A stretch of DNA of 64,000 nt. It comes from Mycolicibacterium bacteremicum (GTDB taxonomy: Bacteria > Actinomycetota > Actinomycetes > Mycobacteriales > Mycobacteriaceae). The stretch covers positions 62,001 through 126,000 of the forward strand of contig NZ_MVHJ01000010.1 of NCBI RefSeq assembly GCF_002086115.1, given 5' to 3'. The notes beneath the pieces were generated by a model. That model was not told where the DNA came from, ran no database searches, and was given only the letters and a program-made list of their open reading frames with translations. Of this stretch, positions 53,252-61,769 are shown piece after piece. Numbering within the stretch: the stretch's first letter is position 1; each line of letters begins with the position of its first letter. The position numbers were made by a program, and so were the translations under genes.

Positions 53252-53373
53252 CTCAACCAGGCCGCCCCAGGCAGGGCTGCGAACCGACCAGACTGAGCTT
53301 GTCTTCTCTTGCCGGCCACTCGATCTACATCGGCGGTCCGTCTGAGCTGAGTCACCGATTACTCTCGACCCCG

Positions 53374-54015
53374 TCAGTTGCGCACGGCGGGCAGCACTAT
53401 GGTGTCGATGACACCGCGCATGAACCTGGCGTCGACAGATTGCCCGCTGATGACGCGCATGAGGGCCATCGCGGTGAGCACGTCGGCCACCATGGACCAG
53501 TCCCGGTCGGCGATGTCGCCACGATCGATGGCGTGCTGCAGGATGGCACAGACCAACCGGCGGCCCCGGAGGAGCATCAAGTCGTCCAGAGCGGAGGCGA
53601 GTTCTGGGTCGTGAGCCGATTCGATGGCCACCCGCAGCACCAGATCATTGGAGATGAGTTCGTTGTCGTTGCGTGCGGCGCGTTCGACGATGACGTCGAG
53701 GTCGCCTTCCAGCGTGCCGGTATCAGGAATGTCGTCGATGAGAAGGTCGGGTCGCCAGTAGACCAGAGCGTCCGTGATGAGCGCCGCTTTCGACGACCAG
53801 CGACGATAGATGGCGGCTTTTCCGACGCCCGCCCGCGCGGCGATGTCGTTCATGTTGGTGGCGTTATAGCCATTCTCGGTCAGCGCGGCAAGCGCAGCAT
53901 TGAGGATCGCGGGATCGCGGGATCGATCGAGCCGCCCCGGCGTGCGCTGCCGGAGTTTGGGTTCTGGGTCCGCGCGTTGCGTCGGTTCTGCTGGGTCATC
54001 CATCATGACCAGCAT
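53374..54015 (-). CDS. TetR-family transcriptional regulator
   Basis: About 213 residues from ATG 54015 (54006 and 54057 are alternatives). The HTH covers ILNAALAALTENGYNATNMNDIAARAGVGKAAIYRRWSSKAALITDAL, typical TetR. The ligand domain (LEGDLDVIVERAARNDNELIS...) is of the TetR_C type common in mycobacteria. It lies downstream of the mmpS-mmpL operon on the same strand, 170 bases after the last gene, and converges with fadB. It may regulate the mmpSL operon, but the distance makes this uncertain. Confidence 0.86.
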   Translation of the reverse strand: MLVMMDDPAEPTQRADPEPKLRQRTPGRLDRSRDPAILNAALAALTENGYNATNMNDIAARAGVGKAAIYRRWSSKAALITDALVYWRPDLLIDDIPDTGTLEGDLDVIVERAARNDNELISNDLVLRVAIESAHDPELASALDDLMLLRGRRLVCAILQHAIDRGDIADRDWSMVADVLTAMALMRVISGQSVDARFMRGVIDTIVLPAVRN

Positions 54016-54185
54016 CCCAGACCGCAGCGGTATCCCGCGGATGCGACTCGTCGGCACCAGGATCGAGTAAGCGTGGCAGCGCCCCCGTGACCTGGCCCGG
54101 TTCGCGCCGCTGGGCGTCAGCAGACGGCGTCAAGGCGCTCAAAAGTCACGCCGCATGGCTGTGGCATGTCGTGGCGTGCAGCCCG

Positions 54186-54659
54186 CTATCGCGCGACCGG
54201 CCAGTCCCACACCGACAGGTCACCGCGCGGGTAGTTCATGCAGACCGCGGCCGCCTTGGCCACCACGCCCTTGTTGTTGAAGAAGACCTTCGCCCAGTTA
54301 CCCCAGCGGGTGGCCACCTGCTCGTAATAGATGTTGGTGGCGGTGTCCTCGGAGTACTGGCGCCGGCCGGCGGCATCCAGTGAGTAGAACCAGTGGATGC
54401 GGTCTTCTGCAATCTGCTGCACATCGAGCGGTCGGTTGCTCTTGTCCAGCATGTACCGCTCGAAGTAGACCGGGCTGGTGTCGCGGGCCGCCGCAAGGTA
54501 CTGCTCGGCGTCGCACTGTGTTTCGATCTGCTTGCTCGGGATCGGATACTCATCGGTGGCATCGGCGAACGCCTGCGGCGACGCCAACAGCGCCGCGGCA
54601 GCCGAGGCCGTGACGATCAGCAGCAGTGCCCGCACCATCCAACGCAGGCTGGGGCTCAC
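54186..54659 (-). CDS. Small exported protein at end of mmpSL operon
   Basis: 157 residues from ATG 54659, which overlaps the previous stop (ATGA). A signal peptide (MVRALLLIVTASAAAALLASPQAFAD) precedes a mainly helical domain with two Cys (IETQCDAEQY and AAVCMNYP) and aromatic-rich YFERYMLDKSNRPLDVQQIAEDRIHWFYSLDAAGR. I do not recognise the family with certainty. Co-translation with the DUF732 gene and mmpL suggests an accessory to lipid or siderophore export. Confidence 0.75.
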   Translation of the reverse strand: MSPSLRWMVRALLLIVTASAAAALLASPQAFADATDEYPIPSKQIETQCDAEQYLAAARDTSPVYFERYMLDKSNRPLDVQQIAEDRIHWFYSLDAAGRRQYSEDTATNIYYEQVATRWGNWAKVFFNNKGVVAKAAAVCMNYPRGDLSVWDWPVAR

Positions 54660-55000
54660 CGGTGATCACCTGTCAGGGCGGTCAGCGCGGCGGTGTGCTC
54701 GGGGCAGTACATCGGGATGCCGGCACCCATGAACTGCCACACCTGTTCGGTGCTGGTGCCGCGGGCCAGATTCCGCGACACGAACTCCGCCGACCGGCGG
54801 GCGTCGGCGTCCACCCCGGTGCTCAGCCGCTTACACGTGATCTTGATCAGCCAGGCGTTGAAGTCGCGCTGACCGTAGATCCCGAAACCGTGCAACTGCG
54901 TGGCGAAATCGGTGTCCCGGTCAGCGTGTGCCGGCGCGGCACCCGCGAGCGCCAGCACGGCCAACGCCGCGACGATGGGCATCGTCACTCTGCGCTTCAT
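54656..55000 (-). CDS. DUF732-family small exported protein
   Basis: 114 residues from ATG 55000, chosen for the GAGGGGAAA just upstream. Signal peptide MKRRVTMPIVAALAVLALAGAAPAHAD, then the DUF732 pattern: DTDFATQLHGFGIYGQRDFNAWLIKITCKRLSTGVDADARRSAEFV...GAGIPMYCPEHTAAL, with the conserved Cys pair. DUF732 proteins are small exported actinobacterial proteins of unknown role. Located 20 bases after mmpL and coupled to the next gene. Confidence 0.82.
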   Translation of the reverse strand: MKRRVTMPIVAALAVLALAGAAPAHADRDTDFATQLHGFGIYGQRDFNAWLIKITCKRLSTGVDADARRSAEFVSRNLARGTSTEQVWQFMGAGIPMYCPEHTAALTALTGDHR

Positions 55001-55020
55001 CGGCTTTCCCCTCGACTCGT

Positions 55021-57900
55021 TCACGCGGTCACCTGCGGGATGGGTGCGGTGTGCGGTTCGTCGGGACCGGGTCCGGGTGCGGGCTTCGGCGGATGGGTGA
55101 TCTTGAACGTGTTCAGCGGCCACCAGAACCAGCGCCCGAGTTTGGCGGCGATCGACGGGGTCATGAACGCCCGCACGATGAGCGTGTCGACGATCAGACC
55201 GATGCCGATGGTCATGCCGAGTTGGCCGACCACACGCAGGTCGCTGACGATCATGGAGGCCATCGTGAACGCGAACACCAGTCCGGCCGCAGTGACGACG
55301 CGCCCTGTCGCCCCCATGCCGCGGATCATGCCGGTGTTGAGACCGGCATGGATCTCCTCTTTCAACCGGGATACCACCAGCAGGTTGTAGTCAGAGCCCA
55401 CCGCCAGCAGGATCACCATCGACAGCGGGATCACGATCCATTGCACACCGAGGCCCAGGACGTCCTGCCAGAGCAGCACCGACAGGCCGCACGCGGTACC
55501 GAGTGACGCGGCGACGGTGCCGACGATGACCAGTGCGGCCACCACGCTGCGGGTGATGATCAGCATGATCGCAAAGATCAGGATCATCGAGGCGATGACG
55601 GCGATCATCACGTCGACCGTGACACCGTCCTGCATATCGGCGTAGAGCGACGCCGTACCGGCCAGTGAGACCGCGGCATTGGCCAACGGCGTGCCCTTCA
55701 CGGCATCGGCTACCACACCCTTCATATCGCGGACGTGTTCGATCCCCTCGACCGACGCGGGGTCTCCCTGGTGGGTGATGATGAACCGCACCGCTTTGCC
55801 GTCCGGTGAGACGAACATCTTCAAACCACGCTCGAAGTCCGGGTTCTGGAACACATCCGGCGGCAGATAGAAGAAATCATCGTTCTTGGCCTGGTCGAAA
55901 TACAACCCGATCTCGGTGGCCCCCTTGGCGAGTTCCTGTTGTTGCGCCTGAGTACCGGCCATCACGCTGTGTGTGGCAATCATGAAGTCACGCATGGTCC
56001 GCATGGAATCGATCGTGGGCAGCAAGGTCGCCTGCATCTGGGGCATCAACGCGTCCAGCTTGTCCAGGTCAGTTGTCAATCCGCCGATTTGATCGGCCAG
56101 CGCGTCGATACCGTCCAGCGAGTCGAAGATCGAGCGCAGCGCATGACAGATCGGAATGTCGAAGCAATGCGGCTCCCAGTAGAAATAGTTGCGCAGCGGA
56201 CGAAAGAAGTCATCGAAATCAGCGATGTGGTCCCGTAATTCGTTCGTGGTCTCGACCATTTCGTGCGTCTTGTCCACCATGCTGTGCGTGGTCGCCGTCA
56301 GATCGGTCATGATGGCGTACATGCGTTCCATGTTGGCGATGGTGGAGCTCAACTCGTCGGCCTGCTCCAGCATTTGAGCGGAGTTGTCGTTGTTGAATTT
56401 CGCCGCCTGCAAGGTGCCGGCGTTCTGCGCACCCATCATGAACGGAATGGAACTGTGCTCGATCGGTGCGCCGAGGGGCCTGGTGATGGTCTGGACTCGT
56501 TCGATACCGCGCATGTGGACGATGTTCTTGGCCACCCTGTCGATGACGAGCATGTCGGCGGGGTTGCGCAGATCGTGATCCGCTTCGAGCATCAACAGTT
56601 CGGGATTCATTCGTGCCTGTGAGAAGTGTCGGTCCGCGACCGCCATGGCGAGGTTGGCCGGCATGTCCTCCGGCGTGAACTTCTGGTCGTTGTATTGCGG
56701 GACATAGGTCGCCAGGCTGGCGAAACCAAGGGCGGCGATCAGGACGGTCACCACAATGATCGGAACGGGCCAGCGGACGACCGCAGTGCCGACCTTGCGC
56801 CAACCTTTTGCCGAGACTTCGCGTTTCGGGTCCAGCAGTCCGAATTTCGAGGCGACCGTCAGGATCGCGGGCGCCAGGGTGAGCGCCGCGGCAATGATCA
56901 CCAGGATGGACAGTGCGCACGGCACGGCCATCGTCTGGAAATACGGCAGCGTGGTCATGGTCAGGCACAGGCAGGCACCTACGATGGTCAGACCGGACCC
57001 CAGGATGACGTGCGAGACACCGTGATACGCGACGTAGTAGGCATCCTCGGCGTCCAGGCCCTTGGATCGTTCTTCGTGGTACCGGCCCCACAGGAAGATG
57101 ACGTAGTCGGTTCCGGCGGCCAGGGCCAGCATGGTCACCATACTGACGGCGTAGGGGGTCAGTCCGATGAGGTTGAGGTAGCCGGCCGTCGCGGTGACGC
57201 CCTGGGCGGCAAAAAGTTCCAATCCGATGATGACCATCGAGATCAGCATGGTGACGATCGAGCGATAGATCACCAGCAGCATCACGATGATCACGGCCAC
57301 CGAAACCAATTCCATGACCGCCATGCTTTGATGCCCGGCAATGCTGGTGTCGGCGTTGAGCACGGTGTTGCCGGCGACGTGGGCTTTGATACCCGGCGGT
57401 GCGGGTACCGAGTCCACGATCTCGCGCACTGCGTGCACCGAGTCGTGGCTGGCACTCGTGCCTTGCGAACCGTTGAGGAAAATCTGCACGTAAGCGGCCT
57501 TGCCGTCGACGCTCTGCGACCCGGCCGCCGTCAGCGGATCGCTCCAGAAGTCTTGGACGTTCTGGACGTGCTCGTGATCGGCTTCCAGTTTGTCGACGAT
57601 GTCGTCGTAAAACCGGTGCGCCTCCTCGCCGAGCGGGTCATCGCCTTCCAAGACGACCATGGCCGAAGAATCGGAATCGTACTGCTGGAAAACCTTGCCG
57701 ATGTTCAGCATGGCCTGATACGACGGTGCGTCGGTCGGGCTCAGCGGCACCGACCGCGTGGCTGCCACGTCATCCAGGGAGGGCACGAGCATGCCCAACA
57801 GCACCGCGACAGCCGCCCAGAAAACAATGATGGGCAGGGACAGCATCCGAACCATTCGAGCCACGAACGGGCGTTTCGGTTTCACGTGCGCATTACTCAT
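55021..57900 (-). CDS. mmpL: MmpL-family RND transporter
   Basis: 959 residues. Layout of an MmpL4/MmpL5-type protein: N-terminal helix, a periplasmic domain (DDVAATRSVPLSPTDAPSYQAMLNIGKVFQQYDSDSSAMVVLEGDDPLG), five helices with the proton-relay LALAAGTDYVIFLWGRYHEER, a large second periplasmic domain with a coiled-coil hairpin (about 480-700), and the C-terminal helices with LLAVGSDYNLLVVSRLKEE. The paired GTDY/GSDY Asp-Tyr motifs drive proton-coupled export of lipids or siderophores. It overlaps mmpS by ATGA. Confidence 0.94.
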   Translation of the reverse strand: MSNAHVKPKRPFVARMVRMLSLPIIVFWAAVAVLLGMLVPSLDDVAATRSVPLSPTDAPSYQAMLNIGKVFQQYDSDSSAMVVLEGDDPLGEEAHRFYDDIVDKLEADHEHVQNVQDFWSDPLTAAGSQSVDGKAAYVQIFLNGSQGTSASHDSVHAVREIVDSVPAPPGIKAHVAGNTVLNADTSIAGHQSMAVMELVSVAVIIVMLLVIYRSIVTMLISMVIIGLELFAAQGVTATAGYLNLIGLTPYAVSMVTMLALAAGTDYVIFLWGRYHEERSKGLDAEDAYYVAYHGVSHVILGSGLTIVGACLCLTMTTLPYFQTMAVPCALSILVIIAAALTLAPAILTVASKFGLLDPKREVSAKGWRKVGTAVVRWPVPIIVVTVLIAALGFASLATYVPQYNDQKFTPEDMPANLAMAVADRHFSQARMNPELLMLEADHDLRNPADMLVIDRVAKNIVHMRGIERVQTITRPLGAPIEHSSIPFMMGAQNAGTLQAAKFNNDNSAQMLEQADELSSTIANMERMYAIMTDLTATTHSMVDKTHEMVETTNELRDHIADFDDFFRPLRNYFYWEPHCFDIPICHALRSIFDSLDGIDALADQIGGLTTDLDKLDALMPQMQATLLPTIDSMRTMRDFMIATHSVMAGTQAQQQELAKGATEIGLYFDQAKNDDFFYLPPDVFQNPDFERGLKMFVSPDGKAVRFIITHQGDPASVEGIEHVRDMKGVVADAVKGTPLANAAVSLAGTASLYADMQDGVTVDVMIAVIASMILIFAIMLIITRSVVAALVIVGTVAASLGTACGLSVLLWQDVLGLGVQWIVIPLSMVILLAVGSDYNLLVVSRLKEEIHAGLNTGMIRGMGATGRVVTAAGLVFAFTMASMIVSDLRVVGQLGMTIGIGLIVDTLIVRAFMTPSIAAKLGRWFWWPLNTFKITHPPKPAPGPGPDEPHTAPIPQVTA

Positions 57901-58328
57901 ACGGATTTCACCAAGCAGTAGATGAACGGTTTGATGGTGTCGGTACTCGCCCGGTCATCGCGTACATCGCCGTCGACGGTCACTCGGCATCTGAGGTCAC
58001 TGACAGCCATATCGCCCTGAGCCATGATGTTCGCCGACATGGACGGCAATGTGGTGACGATGGTGAAAGACCATGGTAGTGGTGCATTTTCGACCAAATT
58101 CGGCTGGCCATTCTCATCGAGATAGTTCACGCTGACCGCACCCCCCGAACCGGTCACCTCGTAGGTGATGTGTTTCGGGTTGAAGTTCGCGGTGATCCCG
58201 GACCCCTCGCCCGCGGCAGTCGGTGGAGGACTCGCGGAGTCCCGTATTCGCACGATGACGAACGCGCCCACGGCAACGACGACCACCAGAAGCAGCGGAA
58301 TCCACGACCGCTTCAACAACCGAAACAC
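57897..58328 (-). CDS. mmpS: MmpS-family membrane protein
   Basis: 143 residues from GTG 58328, where GAGGGAGA is well placed; ATG 58349 is an alternative. A single N-terminal helix (SWIPLLLVVVVAVGAFVIVRIRD) precedes the extracytoplasmic beta-sandwich (ITYEVTGSGGAVSVNYLDENGQPNLVENAPLPWSFTIVTTLPSMSANIMAQGDMAVSDLRCRVTVDGDVR). MmpS proteins assist MmpL export of lipids and siderophores. ATGA overlap with mmpL. Confidence 0.92.
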   Translation of the reverse strand: MFRLLKRSWIPLLLVVVVAVGAFVIVRIRDSASPPPTAAGEGSGITANFNPKHITYEVTGSGGAVSVNYLDENGQPNLVENAPLPWSFTIVTTLPSMSANIMAQGDMAVSDLRCRVTVDGDVRDDRASTDTIKPFIYCLVKSV

Positions 58329-58384
58329 CGATTCTCCCTCGACAAGCACCAGCAGAGGACTCCGTCGCCCTTTTCACCCCGGAG

Positions 58385-58402
58385 ACGGAACTCAAGTTCC
58401 GT
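58385..58402. promoter_or_regulatory. 18-bp perfect palindrome upstream of mmpS-mmpL
   Basis: ACGGAACT-CA-AGTTCCGT, with arms of eight bases, 57-74 bases upstream of the mmpS GTG. A probable operator for a MarR- or TetR-type repressor of the export operon. Confidence 0.72.
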
Positions 58403-58765
58403 ATAGGGATCGAGCAGAACTGTACTGCATCTTCGTTACTTTGCCTAACTAGATTGCGGCGTGCGTCGATGCACGAGGGCATCACCGCTCCACCATTGAC
58501 CCCGACCACTCGGCCCGTGACGAAGCGTCCTCTTCGGAGCACAAGAATCCGACTGCCGCTGCAATCTTTGCTACGGTTCCTGCGCTCCCCATGGGAACCT
58601 ACCTGGCCGCCCCTTCTCCTTATGCCAGTGGCCCATCGGCCCGAGATAACGGACATCAGGGGTGTCGATGCTCGGGCGTAAGCGGCGCGACAAGCTATCC
58701 ATAGCCCGTCAGGCTCGGCGCGTTTGCCCCAAGCACCGACATCATGTGATGAAAGCGTCGCGGAA
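58403..58765. other. Intergenic region upstream of mmpS, no gene seen
   Basis: About 360 bases between the mmpS operator and the 3' end of the LLM gene. A frame at 58454-58681 has no start context and an arginine-rich, shadow-like composition. A sequence near 58436-58450 (TTGCCTAACT) recalls half of an IdeR iron box, but only about 11 of 19 positions fit. I see nothing else of note. Confidence 0.5.
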
Positions 58766-59695
58766 TCATGGTTCAGTCAGAAGTTCCTGCAGCAGAGCGA
58801 TGGTGCGTTGCCGGGAGGCGGCGCGGTCGGATCGGTCGACCCCGACAGCGACGGGCTGAACCCAGAGGTCGGTGGCTCCGGCGTCGAGGAGTGAGAGCAG
58901 CTGTCTACGCACTGCCGCTTCGTCGCCCACGATGGCGACGTCAGCCGGTTCGGTCCCGCCGCCGGCGTGAATGATGCGCTGATAGTTGGGCATTCCCGCG
59001 TACATTCCGGCGGTCGCGGCAATGGCAGCGCGGGCTTGCGACTCGTCGTCGTGTACAGCGACGGGCAGTCCCGCGACGATGCGAGGTCCGGGCCGGCCGG
59101 CTTCGGCGGCGGCGGCGGTGATCCTCGGCACGATGTGGGTTTCGATGGCTTGAGCTGAAGCCATCCACAGCACGGTGCCGTCGGCGAGTGCTCCGGCAAT
59201 CCGCAGCATCCGCGGTGAAAGCGCCGCGAGCAATACCTGTACAGGATGAGTGGCCTGTGCAGACGGTCCGCGGGTGTGTGCGCTCCAGTCGGTCCCTGCG
59301 AAGTCGACCTGCTCGCCCCGCAGTGCGGCGGTGATGATGGTGAGGTATTCCTCGGTGTTGCGGCCGGGATGGTCGTAGGACAGTCCGTACACGTCGCGGA
59401 TCACCGCGGCGTGCGACGGGCCCATGCCCAACGTGAAACCGGGGCGTCCCATCGCTTCGGCGGCAGCGATCGCGCGGTGGGCCTGGAGCAGCGGGTGGCA
59501 GGGGTACGTCTGCAAGACCGCGGTGCCCAGTTCGATCGCGGTGGTCTCTCGTCCGGCAATCGCCATGGCGGTCAACGGATCTGCCGCGACGTTACTGGCG
59601 TACCACAGGGACGTGAACCCCTGCTCCTCCGCGCGGCGCGCCTGGGCGACGATCGATTCGAGCGTGGATCCTCCGCCGGTGAGGCCGATGCGCAT
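58766..59695 (-). CDS. F420-dependent LLM-class oxidoreductase (TIGR03564-like)
   Basis: 309 residues from ATG 59695, overlapping the previous stop (ATGA). Begins MRIGLTGGGSTLESIVAQARRAEEQGFTSLWYASNV and continues with LGTAVLQTYPCHPLLQAHRAIAAAEAMGRPGFTLGMGPSHAAVIRDVYGLSYDHPGRNTEEYLTII, typical of mycobacterial F420 LLM enzymes. Last gene of the five-gene P450 operon. It probably carries out a redox step on the same substrate, as a ketone, alcohol or enone oxidoreductase. Confidence 0.88.
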   Translation of the reverse strand: MRIGLTGGGSTLESIVAQARRAEEQGFTSLWYASNVAADPLTAMAIAGRETTAIELGTAVLQTYPCHPLLQAHRAIAAAEAMGRPGFTLGMGPSHAAVIRDVYGLSYDHPGRNTEEYLTIITAALRGEQVDFAGTDWSAHTRGPSAQATHPVQVLLAALSPRMLRIAGALADGTVLWMASAQAIETHIVPRITAAAAEAGRPGPRIVAGLPVAVHDDESQARAAIAATAGMYAGMPNYQRIIHAGGGTEPADVAIVGDEAAVRRQLLSLLDAGATDLWVQPVAVGVDRSDRAASRQRTIALLQELLTEP

Positions 59696-60303
59696 CAGGG
59701 CTGAACCGGGAACAGTTGTGAGTATCGCGCCATCAGCTCGGGGATGTCGTCGTCCATCGCGAGCTCGAAGGACTTGAACAGCCGGGCCAGGATGTCGTAG
59801 CCACCGGCGGTGAAGATCACGTCCAGGAGCTGTCGGGTGTCGAGTTCGCTTGTCAGCACCGCCCAGGTGTCCGAGCTGATGCCGCCGTCGGTGATCATCT
59901 CGTCGACCGAACGCAGCAGGGCAGCCTCGAACGGACTCCACAGCGGTGATTCCGGGCCGTAGGCAACCCGGCCCACCTCCTCGTCGGTGATGCCTGCGTC
60001 GCGAGCGACGAAAAGATGTTGGTACCACTCGTAACTCGACTGCCGTACGGCGGCGACACGCATGATGATGAGTTCGCGCTGGCGTTCGCTGAGCGTGGTG
60101 CCCAGCAGGAGGTGACCGTTGAAGGTGAAGTAGGCCTTGGCGAGATCCGGGTGATGCGCCAGGGCGCCCAGGGTGTTGAGGGCTTTCGGCCGGTCGGTGG
60201 TGGGCATCGGTTGATGACGGGGGTTCGGCGGACGTAACGCGGTCATCGCGTCGCGGAACTCGTCGGAGAACTCCTTGGGCGGCAGGGGCTCGATACGTGC
60301 CAT
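59695..60303 (-). CDS. Carboxymuconolactone decarboxylase-like protein lacking AhpD cysteines
   Basis: 202 residues from ATG 60303. The CMD/AhpD-like helical core is visible (LGALAHHPDLAKAYFTFNGHLLLGTTLSERQRELIIMRVAAVRQSSYEWYQHLFVARDAGITDEEVGRVAYG). Where AhpD has a redox CxxC, this protein has SSYEWYQH, so a peroxidase role is unlikely; decarboxylation or another acid/base function using the conserved His is more plausible. Two bases after the SDR, and coupled to the LLM by ATGA. Confidence 0.84.
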   Translation of the reverse strand: MARIEPLPPKEFSDEFRDAMTALRPPNPRHQPMPTTDRPKALNTLGALAHHPDLAKAYFTFNGHLLLGTTLSERQRELIIMRVAAVRQSSYEWYQHLFVARDAGITDEEVGRVAYGPESPLWSPFEAALLRSVDEMITDGGISSDTWAVLTSELDTRQLLDVIFTAGGYDILARLFKSFELAMDDDIPELMARYSQLFPVQP

Positions 60304-60305
60304 GA

Positions 60306-60890
60306 CTAGATGACCCTCCCTGCGTTGACACCGAGCACTTGGCCGGTGATGTAACTGGCGTCCTGCGAGCACAGGAACGCGCACGCGGCGGCGATGTCGT
60401 CGGGCCTGCCGATGCGGCGCACGGGGGTCCGGGTCTCGGCAGCCGCCACACCGGGGCCGAGGAAGCCGCGTTCTTCGCTGCGGCGCAGCATCGGGGTGTC
60501 GATGAATCCCGGCGGGATGGTGTTGACGGTGACACCGCGTGGACCCAGTTCCTGGGCGAGCGCCTTGGTGAAGCCGACGACGCCGGCTCTCGCCGCAGAG
60601 TAGTGGACCATCAACGGGTTTCCCATCGGCGCGCCCAGTTCGTTGTCGGTGTTCTCGACGGCAGCATCGATGGTGAAGCGATCGGTCACATCGACAACGA
60701 GACCCACCGCGCGGCCACCACCGGCGGTGATCTTGTCTGCCGCAGCGCGCGCGGCGCCGGCGTCCAAGTCGAAGATCGCTACGGCCGCACCTTCGTCACC
60801 GAGGCGCCGCGCGATGGCACGCCCGATGCCCGAGGCGCCGCCGGTCACGATCGCCGTCGGTGGGCTGTCCCAATAGGGAACGGCGCTCAT
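60306..60890 (-). CDS. SDR-like protein with internal deletion, probably inactive
   Basis: 194 residues against about 250 for the family. The N-terminal TGGASGIGRAIARRLGDEGAAVAIFDLDAGAA and VDVTDRFTIDAAV are normal. The frame then jumps from ENTDNELGAP to MGNPLMVHYSAARAGVVGF, so strand 4, the NNAG motif and most of the segment with the catalytic Ser are missing. The active-site YxxxK reads YSAAR, with Lys replaced by Arg. The C-terminus (GVTVNTIPPGFIDTP...VLGVNAG) is normal. The frame is intact and coupled to its neighbours, so it is still translated, but catalysis is doubtful. Classed as CDS, possibly a pseudogene. Confidence 0.7.
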   Translation of the reverse strand: MSAVPYWDSPPTAIVTGGASGIGRAIARRLGDEGAAVAIFDLDAGAARAAADKITAGGGRAVGLVVDVTDRFTIDAAVENTDNELGAPMGNPLMVHYSAARAGVVGFTKALAQELGPRGVTVNTIPPGFIDTPMLRRSEERGFLGPGVAAAETRTPVRRIGRPDDIAAACAFLCSQDASYITGQVLGVNAGRVI

Positions 60891-61720
60891 GCAATCGCTT
60901 CTTCACCGACCAGGGTGGTGCGGTGCATCAGCCGCCGCGAGGTGGGCTCGTACGGGATGGCCCGATGCAGCATGCCGGTGTTGTCCCAGACCACCAGATC
61001 ACCGACGCGCCACTGGTGCCGCAGCACGAACTGCGGTTGAGTGGCCCAGTCCAAGATCTCGTCGAGCAGCTCACGACTGTGCTGGGCGTCCATACCGACG
61101 ATCTGTCCGGCGGTGGCCCCGATGAGCAGCGACTTGCGGCCATCGCGGCGCGGCCAGACCAGCGGATGCTCGCGTGACGGCGCTGCGTCCCACTTGGCTT
61201 GTTGCTCTGGGGTGGGAGCGGGGTTGAGCAGCAACTGCGAGGCGGCAACGCTGTGCACGACCCGGTAGCCTTCGAGTTCGGTTCGCTTGTCGGCAGGCAT
61301 TGCCTCGAACGCTGCATAGGTGCTGGCGAATTCGGTGTCACCGCCTTCGTCGGCCACCTCGCGCGCGGTCAGCAGTGTGGCCTTCTGCGGGATCAGGTCG
61401 GTCAGACCGTCGGTATGCCAGAAGATGGTGCTGCGGCGCAGACCGGCCAGTGCGCTCTTAGTGGGATCCAGCGTCACCGGCGAGATCTCGGGGTGATCGG
61501 GATGTCCACCGGCGCCGGCCACGACGACCTCGCCCAGCGCACGCGAAAAGGTCACCAGATCGGCGTCGGTGATATGGGCCTCGCGGTAGACGACGACGCC
61601 GTAGCGGTCCAGCAGCGCCTGGCAATCCCGGGCAGCGTCCGGTGCCAGGAAGTCGTCGCTGGTGTAGCCGGCGACTTCCACTCCGATGGCGGTCGAGATA
61701 GGTGTGGTGATGATGGTCAT
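60887..61720 (-). CDS. TauD/TfdA-family Fe(II)/2-oxoglutarate dioxygenase
   Basis: 277 residues from ATG 61720, with AAGGAG five bases upstream. Iron ligands: His102-x-Asp104 in FWHTDGLTD and distal His252 in MLHRAIPYEP, with the 2-oxoglutarate-binding Arg near 263-267 (SRRLMHRTTL). It hydroxylates its substrate using oxygen and 2-oxoglutarate. TauD-type enzymes act on sulfonates, aryloxyacetates, carnitine-like compounds and others, so the substrate is open. Coupled to the SDR by ATGA; 49 bases after the P450. Confidence 0.9.
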   Translation of the reverse strand: MTIITTPISTAIGVEVAGYTSDDFLAPDAARDCQALLDRYGVVVYREAHITDADLVTFSRALGEVVVAGAGGHPDHPEISPVTLDPTKSALAGLRRSTIFWHTDGLTDLIPQKATLLTAREVADEGGDTEFASTYAAFEAMPADKRTELEGYRVVHSVAASQLLLNPAPTPEQQAKWDAAPSREHPLVWPRRDGRKSLLIGATAGQIVGMDAQHSRELLDEILDWATQPQFVLRHQWRVGDLVVWDNTGMLHRAIPYEPTSRRLMHRTTLVGEEAIA

Positions 61721-61769
61721 GGTCACTCCTTCGGGCCAAAGCCGGCCGGGGCGGCGCCGTCCGCTGTGG

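Noticed and set aside
54626..57921. Plus-strand open frames through mmpL and its downstream genes
   Set aside because: His/Arg/Gln-rich composition and exact opposition to the mmpL and DUF732 genes show they are shadows.
58431..58455. IdeR iron-box-like sequence upstream of mmpS
   Set aside because: Only about 11 of 19 positions fit the consensus, below what is normally accepted.
59695..60303. AhpD-type alkylhydroperoxidase
   Set aside because: The redox CxxC motif is absent.
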